DNA of 64,000 bases from UBA11524 sp963617205 (GTDB lineage Bacteria; Bacillota; Clostridia; Christensenellales; Aristaeellaceae): positions 1 through 64,000 of the forward strand of contig CAVEOA010000002.1 in the NCBI GenBank assembly GCA_963617205.1, read 5' to 3'. The notes under the pieces are model-generated. The model was not told the DNA's origin. It saw only the letters and a program-made list of their open reading frames with translations, and ran no database searches. This document shows positions 33,254 to 42,445 of the stretch, in pieces; position 1 is the stretch's first letter; each line of letters starts with the position of its first letter. The translations under genes and the position numbers were made by a program.

Positions 33254-33556
33254 TTAAGACCCTTTAAGCACCTTCATTGCGTCCGTTTCCTTTTTGCTGA
33301 GTTCTCCGGAAAGCGTTCCGACCGCCGTTGCATACGCCTTCACCGCATCCGCAAGGCTCTGAATCTGCTCGCTGAGCTGCATGTTGTTGCTGGCGATGAA
33401 GTCCGACTTGTACTTGCTGTCCCAGGTGCTCAGCATCGCGTCAAGCTCCGTCTTAAGCTTCGCGCCGTTCTTCTTCAAGGCGTCCGAAACGTCGTTCAGC
33501 GTGGTCAGCGCCTTGCTTACCTGCTGGCTGTCATACGAGTAGTTGGTATTTGCCAT
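33254..33556 (-). CDS. WXG100-family protein (WDS variant)
   Basis: 100 residues from the ATG at 33556 (GGGGG 9 nt upstream; a GTG two codons earlier is possible). Helix-turn-helix plan with LSTWDSKYKSDF at the turn, the W-x-G motif as W-D-S. This is the clearest ESX substrate of the locus. Confidence 0.85.
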   Translation of the reverse strand: MANTNYSYDSQQVSKALTTLNDVSDALKKNGAKLKTELDAMLSTWDSKYKSDFIASNNMQLSEQIQSLADAVKAYATAVGTLSGELSKKETDAMKVLKGS

Positions 33557-33576
33557 ATGCACACGCCCCCTCTCTT

Positions 33577-33819
33577 TTATCCAAGCGCCTTAATCTTCTT
33601 CGTGATGGTTCCGCTTGCCGACTTCGCGCTGTTCTCCGCCTCATTCGCGTCCTTGATGCTGTCATCCAGAATTTTCTGAAGCTCATTAACCGCCATGACG
33701 CCAATGGTCGACGTGTTCACGCTGGACAGCGCCTTGGAAGCCTCCTGCATCTTCAGTTCCATGTCTTCCAGATAGCGCTTTGCCGATGCCATGTCCGCGC
33801 TGTTATACTTGTCGCTCAT
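33577..33819 (-). CDS. Small helical ESX-like protein
   Basis: 80 residues, RBS GGAGGAAG. Two helices (SADMASAKRYLEDMELKMQEASKAL and NELQKILDDSIKDANEAE) around TIGVMAV; no Trp. Fits the secondary small partner proteins of type VIIb loci. Confidence 0.75.
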   Translation of the reverse strand: MSDKYNSADMASAKRYLEDMELKMQEASKALSSVNTSTIGVMAVNELQKILDDSIKDANEAENSAKSASGTITKKIKALG

Positions 33820-33831
33820 CCTGCTTCCTCC

Positions 33832-34149
33832 TTAGTCAAGCTCGTTCGATTCGTGCATCTTCGGGGCAAATTCGCCCGCTGCGGCTCTGCGCTCCGCATC
33901 AGCCATCGCCTTCGTCATCCCCTGCTGAAACTCGGGGTACTTCTCGTACTGGTAGCCGTTGAACACCACCTGTTCGATGGCTTCCTCGTCAAAGAGGACG
34001 ATGGGCATATCACCCAATCCCAGCGGATACGGAACAGAAGCGTACTTCCGGATGTTTCCGGCTGCTCCCACACGCAGATACCCCGTAACCATGCGCTTCT
34101 CGCGATGATCCTTGATTGTCACAACGCTCCCGATTGGCAGAAACTCCAT
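33832..34149 (-). CDS. DUF4176 protein (type VII secretion accessory), copy 2
   Basis: 105 residues, RBS AAGGAGG. FLPIGSVVTIKDHREKRMVTG, SVPYPLGLG and IEQVVFNGYQYE follow the DUF4176 plan. The C-terminal six residues ESNELD are identical to copy 1 although the preceding 30 residues differ. Confidence 0.83.
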   Translation of the reverse strand: MEFLPIGSVVTIKDHREKRMVTGYLRVGAAGNIRKYASVPYPLGLGDMPIVLFDEEAIEQVVFNGYQYEKYPEFQQGMTKAMADAERRAAAGEFAPKMHESNELD

Positions 34150-34168
34150 ACAGACCTCCTTATATTTT

Positions 34169-34411
34169 TCAGCACAGCATGAGTACTGAGCCGTTTTTCA
34201 CATTCAGGCTGCGCACCGACTCGTTCAGGTCGAGCACCGCATGTCTCTGATTGTCGCAAAGCACGCAGGTCACCAAATCAATGTACGGCTGCGCATTCAT
34301 CTGCTTAACGATGTCGGCAAGCATATCCCGGAAGGGCACATCCGCCGGCAGCGTAAACGTTTCGCATTGACCCGTGCCCGGCACCACAATATGGGCAAGA
34401 ATATGTTCCAT
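34169..34411 (-). CDS. EsaB/YukD-like ubiquitin-fold protein
   Basis: 80 residues with beta-grasp pattern ending LNESVRSLNVKNGSVLMLC, typical of YukD/EsaB, a core cytosolic regulator of type VIIb secretion. It lies 6 nt after the EssC gene. Confidence 0.85.
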   Translation of the reverse strand: MEHILAHIVVPGTGQCETFTLPADVPFRDMLADIVKQMNAQPYIDLVTCVLCDNQRHAVLDLNESVRSLNVKNGSVLMLC

Positions 34412-34417
34412 TCAGCT

Positions 34418-37400
34418 TCACTCCTTCGGCAGATAAACCTTGATGGGGAAACGGTTTTCCGGAATGACGAAGCCTTCGCCGGGCTTCATGTATTCATTCG
34501 TCCGGTCATACGTCAGCGAGCAGTTCCACGGGTCAAAGCTGGACAGCGTATTGCCCGTTGTGATGATGTGGCAGTTCTGCGCAAACGCCCTGACCGAATC
34601 CGGCAGTGAATTTGCATTGATCTGCGTGGAAATCAGAACGCGGATGCTGTACTTGCTTCCGAGGCGCACTGCGGTCAGAAGCTGCTTCGACAGCTGCTGG
34701 TCCACCTTTTCCCCGTCAAACCACCGGTCCACGTCATCCAGCACAATGCACAGCGGCTTCATGGTGCCTGCAATCGCGCGCCAGTTGTTTTCGTCCTCCC
34801 AGCCTGAAACGGCGCGCTGCGCACGCTTTTGCTCGCCGAAGCGGTCGTCCATATCGGACGTAAAGCCGCGCTGCCGGTCAACCGGCGTATTGCTTGACAG
34901 GAAGGCTACATGACCGTTGACGCCCTTCCACCTTGCCTGGTCGGCTTCGCTGGCAATCACGAAAATATCTCCGTCATCCCCTGCGCAAAGCTTCGCCAGC
35001 GACATCAGCAGCGACGTCTTGCCGGTTTCGCGTTTGCCTGCAACAAGCACCGTCGGCTTTTCGTAGAAGTCCAGGAAAACAGGCTTCAGCGATTCATGCC
35101 GGAATGCGACCGGCACCTCTGCCTTTTTCTCCTTCACGCCATACGCGGCAAGCACCTGCGCACCAAATTCTGCCGGAACACGCGGCATTTTGAGCACCGG
35201 CGCACTGCACGGCGGAAGGGCTTCACCGTATTCATGCAGCTTTTCCGCACGCTTCCGATCCTCTGCCAAGCCAAACGCAAGCCCCGTCTGAAATTCGAGA
35301 CAGCCCTGCTTGCTGTTCATCACGCCGCGACCGGGCAGATCTGCCGGAATCGCCTGTATGCTGCTCGTGCGGACATTCAGCGCATCCGCATATTCCGACG
35401 CACTGCCCATGCCGAGCGGAATGACCTGCATCGCCTCCAGCAGCCGCCGGTTGATTTCGCCCATAGCATTCGCCGTCACGATGAAATAGATGCCGCGTCC
35501 CGAGGCCGTTTTAATCAGGTTTTCCACCTTTTCCTGCTCGTTGTCGTTCAGCAGCTCATACCATTGCGCAAAGCGATCCACCGCCACAATCAGCGCAGGC
35601 ATAACAGGCTCGCCGTCCTCCTCGCATGCGCGGTTGTAGCTTGCAAAGCTGTCCGTCTTTTTCTCCGCGAATGTCGCGTCGCGTGCGGTCATCAGCTCCT
35701 CCAGCCGATAATATGCGGCACGCTCCTCACGGCTTTCCCACTTGGTCAGCACATCGCAGACGTTGGGAATTGTCTCAATGGACTTCAGCGCCGTGCCCGA
35801 GAAGCTGAGCACCATCATTTGCACCTGCGCCGGCGAATAGCGTCGGCTGACTGCATAGGCGAGCGTCTGCAGGAACATCGTCTTGCCGCTCTGGCTGTGC
35901 CCGATAATCGCCATGTTCCGCAGCGCAGACACATTCAGCGATGCCGTCAGATACCGCTGATTCGCCACATCATCCAGCATACCGATGACGGCGCTGATGC
36001 CGTCCTCCGTGTTTTCCTCCGCCGATGGCAGCGCAGTCAGGTCAATCACATTCGGCAACTCCGGCAGCCACAGCTTTCCAGCTCCCTGATAGCCATACGT
36101 TTCTGCCGTCCTGTTGATTTCATCCAACACGGCGCTCATCTGGCTCTTTGCTTTTTTCGTTGGTGCATTTGCCGCAGCAACCATCTTTTTCCTGCGCCCG
36201 AGCGAATCCATCAATGCAGGCTTTGCGGCGGGATCCCCCTGCTCCGGCTCATAGGCGGCGCCGCAATACGCCGTCTGAATCTGTTCAAACAGCTCATCAT
36301 TGCCCACCTGTACGAAGCCGCGTCCGTTTCCCTTGATGAACGCCGCATCCGGTCGGTGCAGCATATCGTTCGAGTCCTCGCGTGTCCGCACCTGCAGGCA
36401 GATATGGAAGCGGCTGTTGCTCCAGATTTCAGGACCCACCTTGTTTGACGGGCGCTGCGTTGCCAGCAGAAGATGCAAGCCGACCGAGCGTCCCACGCGT
36501 GCCGTGCTGATCAGCTCGCTCATGAAATCCGGCAGCTCGTCCATCAGCTCCGAGAACTCGTCAATCACAATCAGGATATGGGACAGCTTCCTGCTGTCCG
36601 CAAGCGGATTCACATAGCGAATGTACGCATCGATATTATCGACATCGTACCTTTTGAATAATCTCTCGCGCCGTTTCACCTCGCCGCGAAGCGAATACAG
36701 CGCCCGGTTGATGCTCCGCTTTCCCTGCAGGTTGTCTACAAAGCCGATGCAGTGCGGCATGTTTCTGAAGTTGTTGAAGGTGCCGCCGCCCTTGTAGTCA
36801 ATCAGAATAAACTGCATCTGCTCCGGCGAATAGTTCAGCGCGAGCGAAAGCAGCAGCGTCTGCAGCAGCACGCTCTTGCCCGAGCCGGTTGTACCCGCCA
36901 TGATGCCGTGCGGTCCATGCTGCTTGTCCGACAGGTCAAGCGGGAAAATGCGCTCGCCAGCCATCTTTCCCAGATAGGCGATGATGTCCCTGCTCGTGCT
37001 GTTCTGCTCCCACCGAAGGCGGATTCCCAGCTGCTCTGTCTCGCGAACGCCATACATCTCCAGGAATGTCACGCGATCCGGAATTTTCCGATTGCCGATT
37101 AAACCCGTTTCGCGGCAGCCGTTGAGCGTATCGATGGTTTGCCAGAATTGACTCTCCTCGCAGGATTCCGGCGTCACGCTCTGCGTTGTTTTCTCTGCGT
37201 AATTGTAGAGCTTTTTCTCCCGCGCATTGTATACAACCTTGCATTCCTTGGGAAGCTCCTCTTCCTTTTCCGCGCAAACGCAAATCGAAAAGCCGGCGTT
37301 CGAGGCAATGATGTTGGAAAACAGCACATGCCGCCACAGATAGGTGCTGTCCTCGAAAATGACGATGTAGTGCGGCAGCATGGCGCTCTTTTCGTTGTCC

Positions 37401-38935
37401 TTTTCCAGCCGGAGCATCAGCACATCGTTGAGCTGCGACAGGATTTCCATCGCATCCGCGTAATTGTCCGAAATCAGCTGACCCTCGCTGCCGTCATACA
37501 GCTGCATGTGCGGCAGCGCACGCAGGAAACGCCACTTCTCGCCGTTGCCCGGCTTTGCGATGAGGGCAATCCGCACATCCTCGGGCGCATGCATGACGGA
37601 CAGCTGTAAAATCAGCGTTTCAATCAGCGAAGATGCTTCCTCTGAGACGATGCCGAACAGCTTGTCATTGAGCAAATCAACCGTAATCGGCGCATCGTGC
37701 AGCATACTGAATTTTTCCTGCAGGCGGTACGGCGCATTCTTTTCGTCCTCAGGCACCTCGCCCATCTTCAATTTCGGCACGGAAATGCTGTACGGCAGCC
37801 TGACCTGTCCTCTCCCTATGCGTATTTTGAGAAACGTCTCGCTGTTCGGCGTTCTTTCCCATACGGCGGAGCTCAACTGCGCCGCATCGCTGCAGCATTG
37901 CTGCCATGCCGGATAATATTTTTCCAGCGTGTCCAGAATCTCCTCAACGCCCTTGTTGATTTCCTTTTCTGTTCGCCCAAGGCGCTTGATATAATCCGCC
38001 ATCGCTTCCTTGAACTGCTTTTTTCTCATGTGCCTGCTGTAGCAATAGTTCATCAGCGACCAGCCGACCGCCAGCACAGAGGAGGACACCATCATCACCG
38101 TGCCATAGCCGCGATAGCTCGACCCGCTCAGCATGCTGCCCAGCAGCATCGGCAAGCTCATCGTCAGCGCCGGACCCATGCTCAGAAGAAGTGGCTGCGT
38201 CCTGTTTTCCTCAAGCACCGGCGTCGCTTCAATCTCGTACTTTTTCTCTTCTATTTTCGGCATGAAGCGCGGCGGTCGGGCGATATCCCGATACAGGGGA
38301 GCCGCCTTCGCCCGGAACGTCACGATATGCGGTATGCTCGCTGCCTGCAACGCAACGTGTCCGCCGCCGATGCCGCTGACGCCAATCACGTTGCCGCCAA
38401 GATACACAATCTGCAATCCGCTTGCGAAGGCAATCAAATCGCCCGTGCGGATTTCCTTTTCTTCATTGCGGATGAACCATCCATTGATAAACGAACCGTT
38501 CTTGGATGTATCGGCATAGCTTGCATGGTCTCCTGACACCTTCAGGACGCCATGATGATTAGAGAGGCGCTTGTCCGGCGAGCAAACGCCGCAGTCCTCA
38601 TGACGTCCGATTTGCAGCGTCTCTCCGGTCAGGACATACTTGCCGAACCGGACGTCCTCCTGCAAAATTTCGGAGCAGTAAATGCCGATTATCGCGTCCT
38701 CATGCTTCAGAATCAGGCTCATCTCATGATGCAGACACCGTTCCCGTGTATCCTCGCCGTCATTCCATGTCATTTCCTCAGGCTTGACCGCGTACCACTG
38801 ATGATCCATGGCAACAAACGTCACCTGATATTTCTCATAGGACGGCGCTGCCGCAGTGATGGCGTCCTTCTCGACGTCCGGCAGACAGAATATTTTTCCT
38901 CGTCCCCTGCTGTACATAACGATTCGTAGCATCAT
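34418..38935 (-). CDS. essC: Type VII secretion ATPase EssC
   Basis: 1505 residues, the EssC size. An FHA-like domain (about 85-155: LQIGRHEDCGV ... RLSNHHGVLKV, TSKNGSFING), a membrane pair (about 248-295), then three FtsK/SpoIIIE ATPase domains with P-loops GTTGSGKS (about 680), GHSQSGKT (about 1013) and GKRETGKT (about 1301). Domain 1 has a full Walker B (ILIVIDEFSEL, about 790) and RPSNKVGP, so it is the likely motor. EssC is the defining component of type VIIb systems. First gene of the cluster, tandem ATGATG start. EsaA, EssA and a canonical EssB are not in the window. Confidence 0.95.
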   Translation of the reverse strand: MMLRIVMYSRGRGKIFCLPDVEKDAITAAAPSYEKYQVTFVAMDHQWYAVKPEEMTWNDGEDTRERCLHHEMSLILKHEDAIIGIYCSEILQEDVRFGKYVLTGETLQIGRHEDCGVCSPDKRLSNHHGVLKVSGDHASYADTSKNGSFINGWFIRNEEKEIRTGDLIAFASGLQIVYLGGNVIGVSGIGGGHVALQAASIPHIVTFRAKAAPLYRDIARPPRFMPKIEEKKYEIEATPVLEENRTQPLLLSMGPALTMSLPMLLGSMLSGSSYRGYGTVMMVSSSVLAVGWSLMNYCYSRHMRKKQFKEAMADYIKRLGRTEKEINKGVEEILDTLEKYYPAWQQCCSDAAQLSSAVWERTPNSETFLKIRIGRGQVRLPYSISVPKLKMGEVPEDEKNAPYRLQEKFSMLHDAPITVDLLNDKLFGIVSEEASSLIETLILQLSVMHAPEDVRIALIAKPGNGEKWRFLRALPHMQLYDGSEGQLISDNYADAMEILSQLNDVLMLRLEKDNEKSAMLPHYIVIFEDSTYLWRHVLFSNIIASNAGFSICVCAEKEEELPKECKVVYNAREKKLYNYAEKTTQSVTPESCEESQFWQTIDTLNGCRETGLIGNRKIPDRVTFLEMYGVRETEQLGIRLRWEQNSTSRDIIAYLGKMAGERIFPLDLSDKQHGPHGIMAGTTGSGKSVLLQTLLLSLALNYSPEQMQFILIDYKGGGTFNNFRNMPHCIGFVDNLQGKRSINRALYSLRGEVKRRERLFKRYDVDNIDAYIRYVNPLADSRKLSHILIVIDEFSELMDELPDFMSELISTARVGRSVGLHLLLATQRPSNKVGPEIWSNSRFHICLQVRTREDSNDMLHRPDAAFIKGNGRGFVQVGNDELFEQIQTAYCGAAYEPEQGDPAAKPALMDSLGRRKKMVAAANAPTKKAKSQMSAVLDEINRTAETYGYQGAGKLWLPELPNVIDLTALPSAEENTEDGISAVIGMLDDVANQRYLTASLNVSALRNMAIIGHSQSGKTMFLQTLAYAVSRRYSPAQVQMMVLSFSGTALKSIETIPNVCDVLTKWESREERAAYYRLEELMTARDATFAEKKTDSFASYNRACEEDGEPVMPALIVAVDRFAQWYELLNDNEQEKVENLIKTASGRGIYFIVTANAMGEINRRLLEAMQVIPLGMGSASEYADALNVRTSSIQAIPADLPGRGVMNSKQGCLEFQTGLAFGLAEDRKRAEKLHEYGEALPPCSAPVLKMPRVPAEFGAQVLAAYGVKEKKAEVPVAFRHESLKPVFLDFYEKPTVLVAGKRETGKTSLLMSLAKLCAGDDGDIFVIASEADQARWKGVNGHVAFLSSNTPVDRQRGFTSDMDDRFGEQKRAQRAVSGWEDENNWRAIAGTMKPLCIVLDDVDRWFDGEKVDQQLSKQLLTAVRLGSKYSIRVLISTQINANSLPDSVRAFAQNCHIITTGNTLSSFDPWNCSLTYDRTNEYMKPGEGFVIPENRFPIKVYLPKE

Positions 38936-39025
38936 CTTTCATTCCTCTGTCAGTATCGTTCAGGTAAATGTGCAAATTCATGGTTGCTATAACAAATGAT
39001 GGGTGTAATGAATTGTGTTTTTTAT

Positions 39026-39167
39026 GCCGGATGCGATTGCAGAAATTGAAAATTTGCCGGATGTAAGAGATTTCTGCAATCGCCAGACCGGCACAAAAAA
39101 GCTTTTTGCCGCCGCAGATGGCGCAAGAGGCACATTCAGCGGCAATGCCGAATTATACGGTGTTGCC
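39026..39167. repeat. Dispersed two-hairpin intergenic repeat, copy A
   Basis: GCGATTGCAGAAAT (39033-39046) pairs perfectly with ATTTCTGCAATCGC (39070-39083), extended by GCCGG/CCGGC outside. A second palindrome, GGCAATGCCG/CGGTGTTGCC (39141-39167), follows CACATTC. Copy B at 56181-56294 has both hairpins in the same order. Between them a palindromic GGCACAAAAA-TTTTTGCC lies at 39090-39110. It occupies the 264-bp gap between the STAND gene and essC. Confidence 0.7.
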
Positions 39168-39199
39168 CTGTATAGAATCCCGATGATTCTGAAATCCCA

Positions 39200-42106
39200 T
39201 CACGATTCATGAACATACGCAAGCATCGGTTCAAGCTCTTCCCAAAGGACAAAACCGCTGTCCCGCATGGCTTTATATTCCTCAAGAACGGCATCGATGT
39301 ACTCCTGTGCCTTGTCCTTCTTGTTCATGGCATCGTATGCCATCGCAATCTGGAAATGAATCGTCACGCGCCCGACCTCATCCGGCTGTTCGCACTCATT
39401 CATCCGTTTCAGGCACTCCTCAAGTATCTGCAGCGACTGCTTGTATTTTCCTGCTTCGTAATACGCATAGCCGCGTTGATCCAGTGCGTGAAGCGTCAGC
39501 CAGGACGTACGGTCGAGGTTCCTTATTTTGCACAGCAGCTGGTAATTGACCTGCAGCGCCTTCTGCGGCTGTTTTGCGCGCCGGTAGGCCTGTGCCAGAT
39601 GAAGCAGCTCGTCCTTGTCGTTTTTCAATCTGTCATCCGTATTCTTCTCGTATCCTTCGATATAACGCTGCGCATACTTTTCTACCCTTTGCCACTGTCT
39701 GCCGACCGCGCACGCTTCCATCAGGTAAGCGCAGGAAATCCAGCTGTCATTTAGTTCCGAATCGTCTCCCATTTCTTTTATTATTTTTTCGATAAGCCGT
39801 TCAAATTTGTCAAGTTGCTCCTCCTGCGGAATGGCCGTGCCGAACATAACGCTGTAAAAAGCCTGTAGTTGAAGCTGGAAACAAAACGACTTTTGCTCAG
39901 GGTCCATCTTCTCCGCCTGTGCCAGAAGCTCGCTGCACTTCACTACATCGCCGCTGTTCATGAGCACATTCCGCGCTTCTTCGATCAGCATAAACCCGCG
40001 TGGAATCGAGTTCGGGCATTCTTCCAGAATACGGCTGATCAGCGCATTTGTTTTTTTATTCCCAATGCTGTTGCCCATCTGAATGAACACAAACACACCC
40101 ATTGCGGCAAGCGGATTTGCAAAGTCAATTTTCTCTGCTTCCTTCAGCAGCGCATCCGCATCGTTTTCTTCTCCGGAACTTTCATATTTTGCCATTCTGA
40201 TCGCAATTTCAAAGCAATGCGCAATAAAACGTGTTTCCTTATTTGAACTTTTCCCGCAAAACTGCACCATTCTTTTCTGAATCTGGCGATAGCTGTGCAT
40301 CACAGCATACACCATCGCGCCAAGCGCAATTTCCTCCGGCACTTCCATCCCGTTCGCCACCAGAAAGGAAACAATGCTTGCACCGGCGTACGCCTCCTGC
40401 TTATAGCAGAACAGCTCGTCCCCATGCTGTGCGAACAGCTCCCGAATGCGTTTTTCCAGCTTCGGATAATCCTGAAGCCTGCCGAATTCCGTGCGCATCG
40501 CCTCGGCGATAACCGGCTGCATCGAATAGCCATGCCGATTCAGCTCCAGCCAGCCATTCAGATAGCCGCTGTAGAGCATCGATGGCACCTTTTGGGCATC
40601 GGGCTCCGCGTCCAGCAGGAGATTTTCGATGCTTCTTGGCGGCCAGCTCACAGCATCCAGCGCTGAAAACAGCACCAGCAGCCTGCGCATCTGGGGCGTC
40701 ACGACGGTCGTCGCAAAGACCCTCCTGAGCTTCTCGATAAAGCTCTCGCTTTCGCCGCGATGAATCAGTTGCAGATTCTGATAGCCGTTCGCGTCAATTT
40801 CTTCGTTCAGCGCAGCGACTGTCAGCGAACGCATTTTCAATGCCTTGCCCAGCAGAATCACTGCCAGCGGATGCCCCTGCATGCGGTGGTGCAGCCGCTC
40901 AAATTCCTCTCTGCTGTCCGACAACGGGAAGCCGCTGCTGACCTCCAGCAGCTTTCTCGTTTCATCCACGCCCAAAGACGCCATAGGAAATTCTGAAAAG
41001 CCCTCCAGCTCTCGCTGACGGGACGTCACCAGCACATCGCAGCCGAAGCACGCCACCTTTTCCCATTGCTCCGGATTTCGGTCAATCCTTGCATTGTCAA
41101 TCACCAGCAGCGTCCTGCCGCTGTACGGCTTGTCCAGTAGCTCTCCGACGCTGCGAAGGATCTTCTCCGGCTCCTCCTCTCGAAGCTCCGAAAACGCCTT
41201 TTGAAATGCCGCAGCCAAATCTCCCTGATCCTGCGCAAACGCCAGTCGGCTGTATCGACCCAGCTCTCCGCAGCGCACCAGCACCTGCCGGACAAGCTCC
41301 GTTTTTCCCATGCCGCCGGCGCCCGAAACGAGCACCTTTCCTCTTTTTTCCAGACGCGCATACAGCAAATCGACCACGTTTTCCGGACAGGGCACGTAAG
41401 CCTCCTTCGCAAGCGCCTGCTTACAAGCCTCGCACTCATGCGACGTCAGCACCACCGGCACAAAGCGTCCGAACGTGACATGGCGGTATTTCATGTACAG
41501 CTGGCTGGCTGAGAACTCATCGCGTTTCCGCAAAAGCGCAATCCGCTTGCTGTCCATATGGCTGCCAAGGAAAGCATAAACCGTCAGCCATGCCATCTGC
41601 ACGCTGCAGAAAAAGCCCTGACTGGGGTAGTCCATCTCAAACGCTTCATTCGCCTCATCGCGCAGGGTTACCAGATGCGCCTGAATTTCGGACGTCATCG
41701 CGCTGTCGCCTGCTATGCACTGATCTTCAAACGCGCACAGCGACTGCATAAACAGGAACCAGTCCGGCTCCTGCCGATTCAGCAGCTCCAGCCATGCGAC
41801 CGTCAGATGCATAAACTTCGTGCTGTCAAGCTCCTTGGAGAAGGTCTCGTAAAGCGGCGACATCACGCCTGCGGTGCCGCTGCGGTTCATGATATTGCTC
41901 AGGCTTCGCGAGCGCTTCTCCTTCGTGCTCTCCAGCATGGCCAGCGCGTCATCATCCAGAATCGTCATCAGCAGCTCACGCCAGAAGTGAATCAGCGTCG
42001 TCTTCGCAAGCCGGATTGCGGCGGTTGATTTGTCCCCGTCTATGCCGTTGCTAAGCCAACGATAAATCTCACGCGGTGTCAGCAGTCGATTGCCTTCTGT
42101 TTTCAT
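39200..42106 (-). CDS. STAND (NB-ARC-like) ATPase with TPR repeats
   Basis: 968 residues. The N-terminal 230 residues are not recognised. P-loop GAGGMGKTELVRQVL (about 262-276), Walker B TLLVIDNARID (about 332), LVTSRQRELEG sensor region and GHPLAVILLGKAL (the GLPLA-type motif of NB-ARC proteins) define a STAND NTPase. A winged-helix-like stretch follows and then TPR-type helices to the C-terminus (YYEAGKYKQSLQILEECLKRM). Such proteins are signal-sensing switches used as transcription regulators or in immune systems. It has its own promoter and no DNA-binding domain I can see. Confidence 0.82.
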   Translation of the reverse strand: MKTEGNRLLTPREIYRWLSNGIDGDKSTAAIRLAKTTLIHFWRELLMTILDDDALAMLESTKEKRSRSLSNIMNRSGTAGVMSPLYETFSKELDSTKFMHLTVAWLELLNRQEPDWFLFMQSLCAFEDQCIAGDSAMTSEIQAHLVTLRDEANEAFEMDYPSQGFFCSVQMAWLTVYAFLGSHMDSKRIALLRKRDEFSASQLYMKYRHVTFGRFVPVVLTSHECEACKQALAKEAYVPCPENVVDLLYARLEKRGKVLVSGAGGMGKTELVRQVLVRCGELGRYSRLAFAQDQGDLAAAFQKAFSELREEEPEKILRSVGELLDKPYSGRTLLVIDNARIDRNPEQWEKVACFGCDVLVTSRQRELEGFSEFPMASLGVDETRKLLEVSSGFPLSDSREEFERLHHRMQGHPLAVILLGKALKMRSLTVAALNEEIDANGYQNLQLIHRGESESFIEKLRRVFATTVVTPQMRRLLVLFSALDAVSWPPRSIENLLLDAEPDAQKVPSMLYSGYLNGWLELNRHGYSMQPVIAEAMRTEFGRLQDYPKLEKRIRELFAQHGDELFCYKQEAYAGASIVSFLVANGMEVPEEIALGAMVYAVMHSYRQIQKRMVQFCGKSSNKETRFIAHCFEIAIRMAKYESSGEENDADALLKEAEKIDFANPLAAMGVFVFIQMGNSIGNKKTNALISRILEECPNSIPRGFMLIEEARNVLMNSGDVVKCSELLAQAEKMDPEQKSFCFQLQLQAFYSVMFGTAIPQEEQLDKFERLIEKIIKEMGDDSELNDSWISCAYLMEACAVGRQWQRVEKYAQRYIEGYEKNTDDRLKNDKDELLHLAQAYRRAKQPQKALQVNYQLLCKIRNLDRTSWLTLHALDQRGYAYYEAGKYKQSLQILEECLKRMNECEQPDEVGRVTIHFQIAMAYDAMNKKDKAQEYIDAVLEEYKAMRDSGFVLWEELEPMLAYVHES

Positions 42107-42128
42107 TTCTCCTTCAACTCCCTTTTTT

Positions 42129-42179
42129 ATTGTAAAAAAACATGCCCTTGTTTGTCAAACGTGAATCAACATACGTTTG
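42129..42179 (-). promoter_or_regulatory. STAND gene promoter with overlapping inverted repeat
   Basis: Minus strand TTGACA (42158-42153), 18-bp spacer, TACAAT (42134-42129). CAAACGT (42156-42162) and ACGTTTG (42173-42179), 10 bp apart, form an inverted repeat touching the -35 box, a plausible operator. The rest of 42107-42445 holds only the rightward promoter at 42363. Confidence 0.6.
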
Positions 42180-42362
42180 CCACAATTTTCGCCGTGCTTG
42201 CGCATTTTTCCTTTTTTGCGCCATTTATTTCGCCAACCCGCCTTTGGGCACATAATTCCCGATTCATCGCGCCCCCTCATTGGTGCGTTGTTGTCCTTAT
42301 TTTCTTTTCGCCCGTGACAATCCGCCAACGCAGAGAATTGCGCAGCGTTGTTTTTCGCGCTA

Positions 42363-42391
42363 TTTACATCGTCCGCTGTCCATGGTATACT
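42363..42391 (+). promoter_or_regulatory. Promoter of the O-acetylation pair
   Basis: TTTACA (42363-42368), 17-bp spacer, TATACT (42386-42391); the start codon at 42446 is about 50 nt downstream. Confidence 0.6.
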
Positions 42392-42445
42392 ATATTTGTT
42401 TGGCTATGCCTTCTGCTGAATCAAAAGATAGAAAGTGGTGGCGAT

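Noticed and set aside
39015..39212. 65-codon + strand open frame between the STAND gene and essC
   Set aside because: It coincides with the two-hairpin repeat, has no RBS and no counterpart in repeat copy B.
42152..42445. N-terminal extension of the MBOAT gene
   Set aside because: It runs through the -35/-10 at 42363-42391 and is unlike the family; the ATG at 42446 starts at the usual VFSSTIFLQFFLP position.
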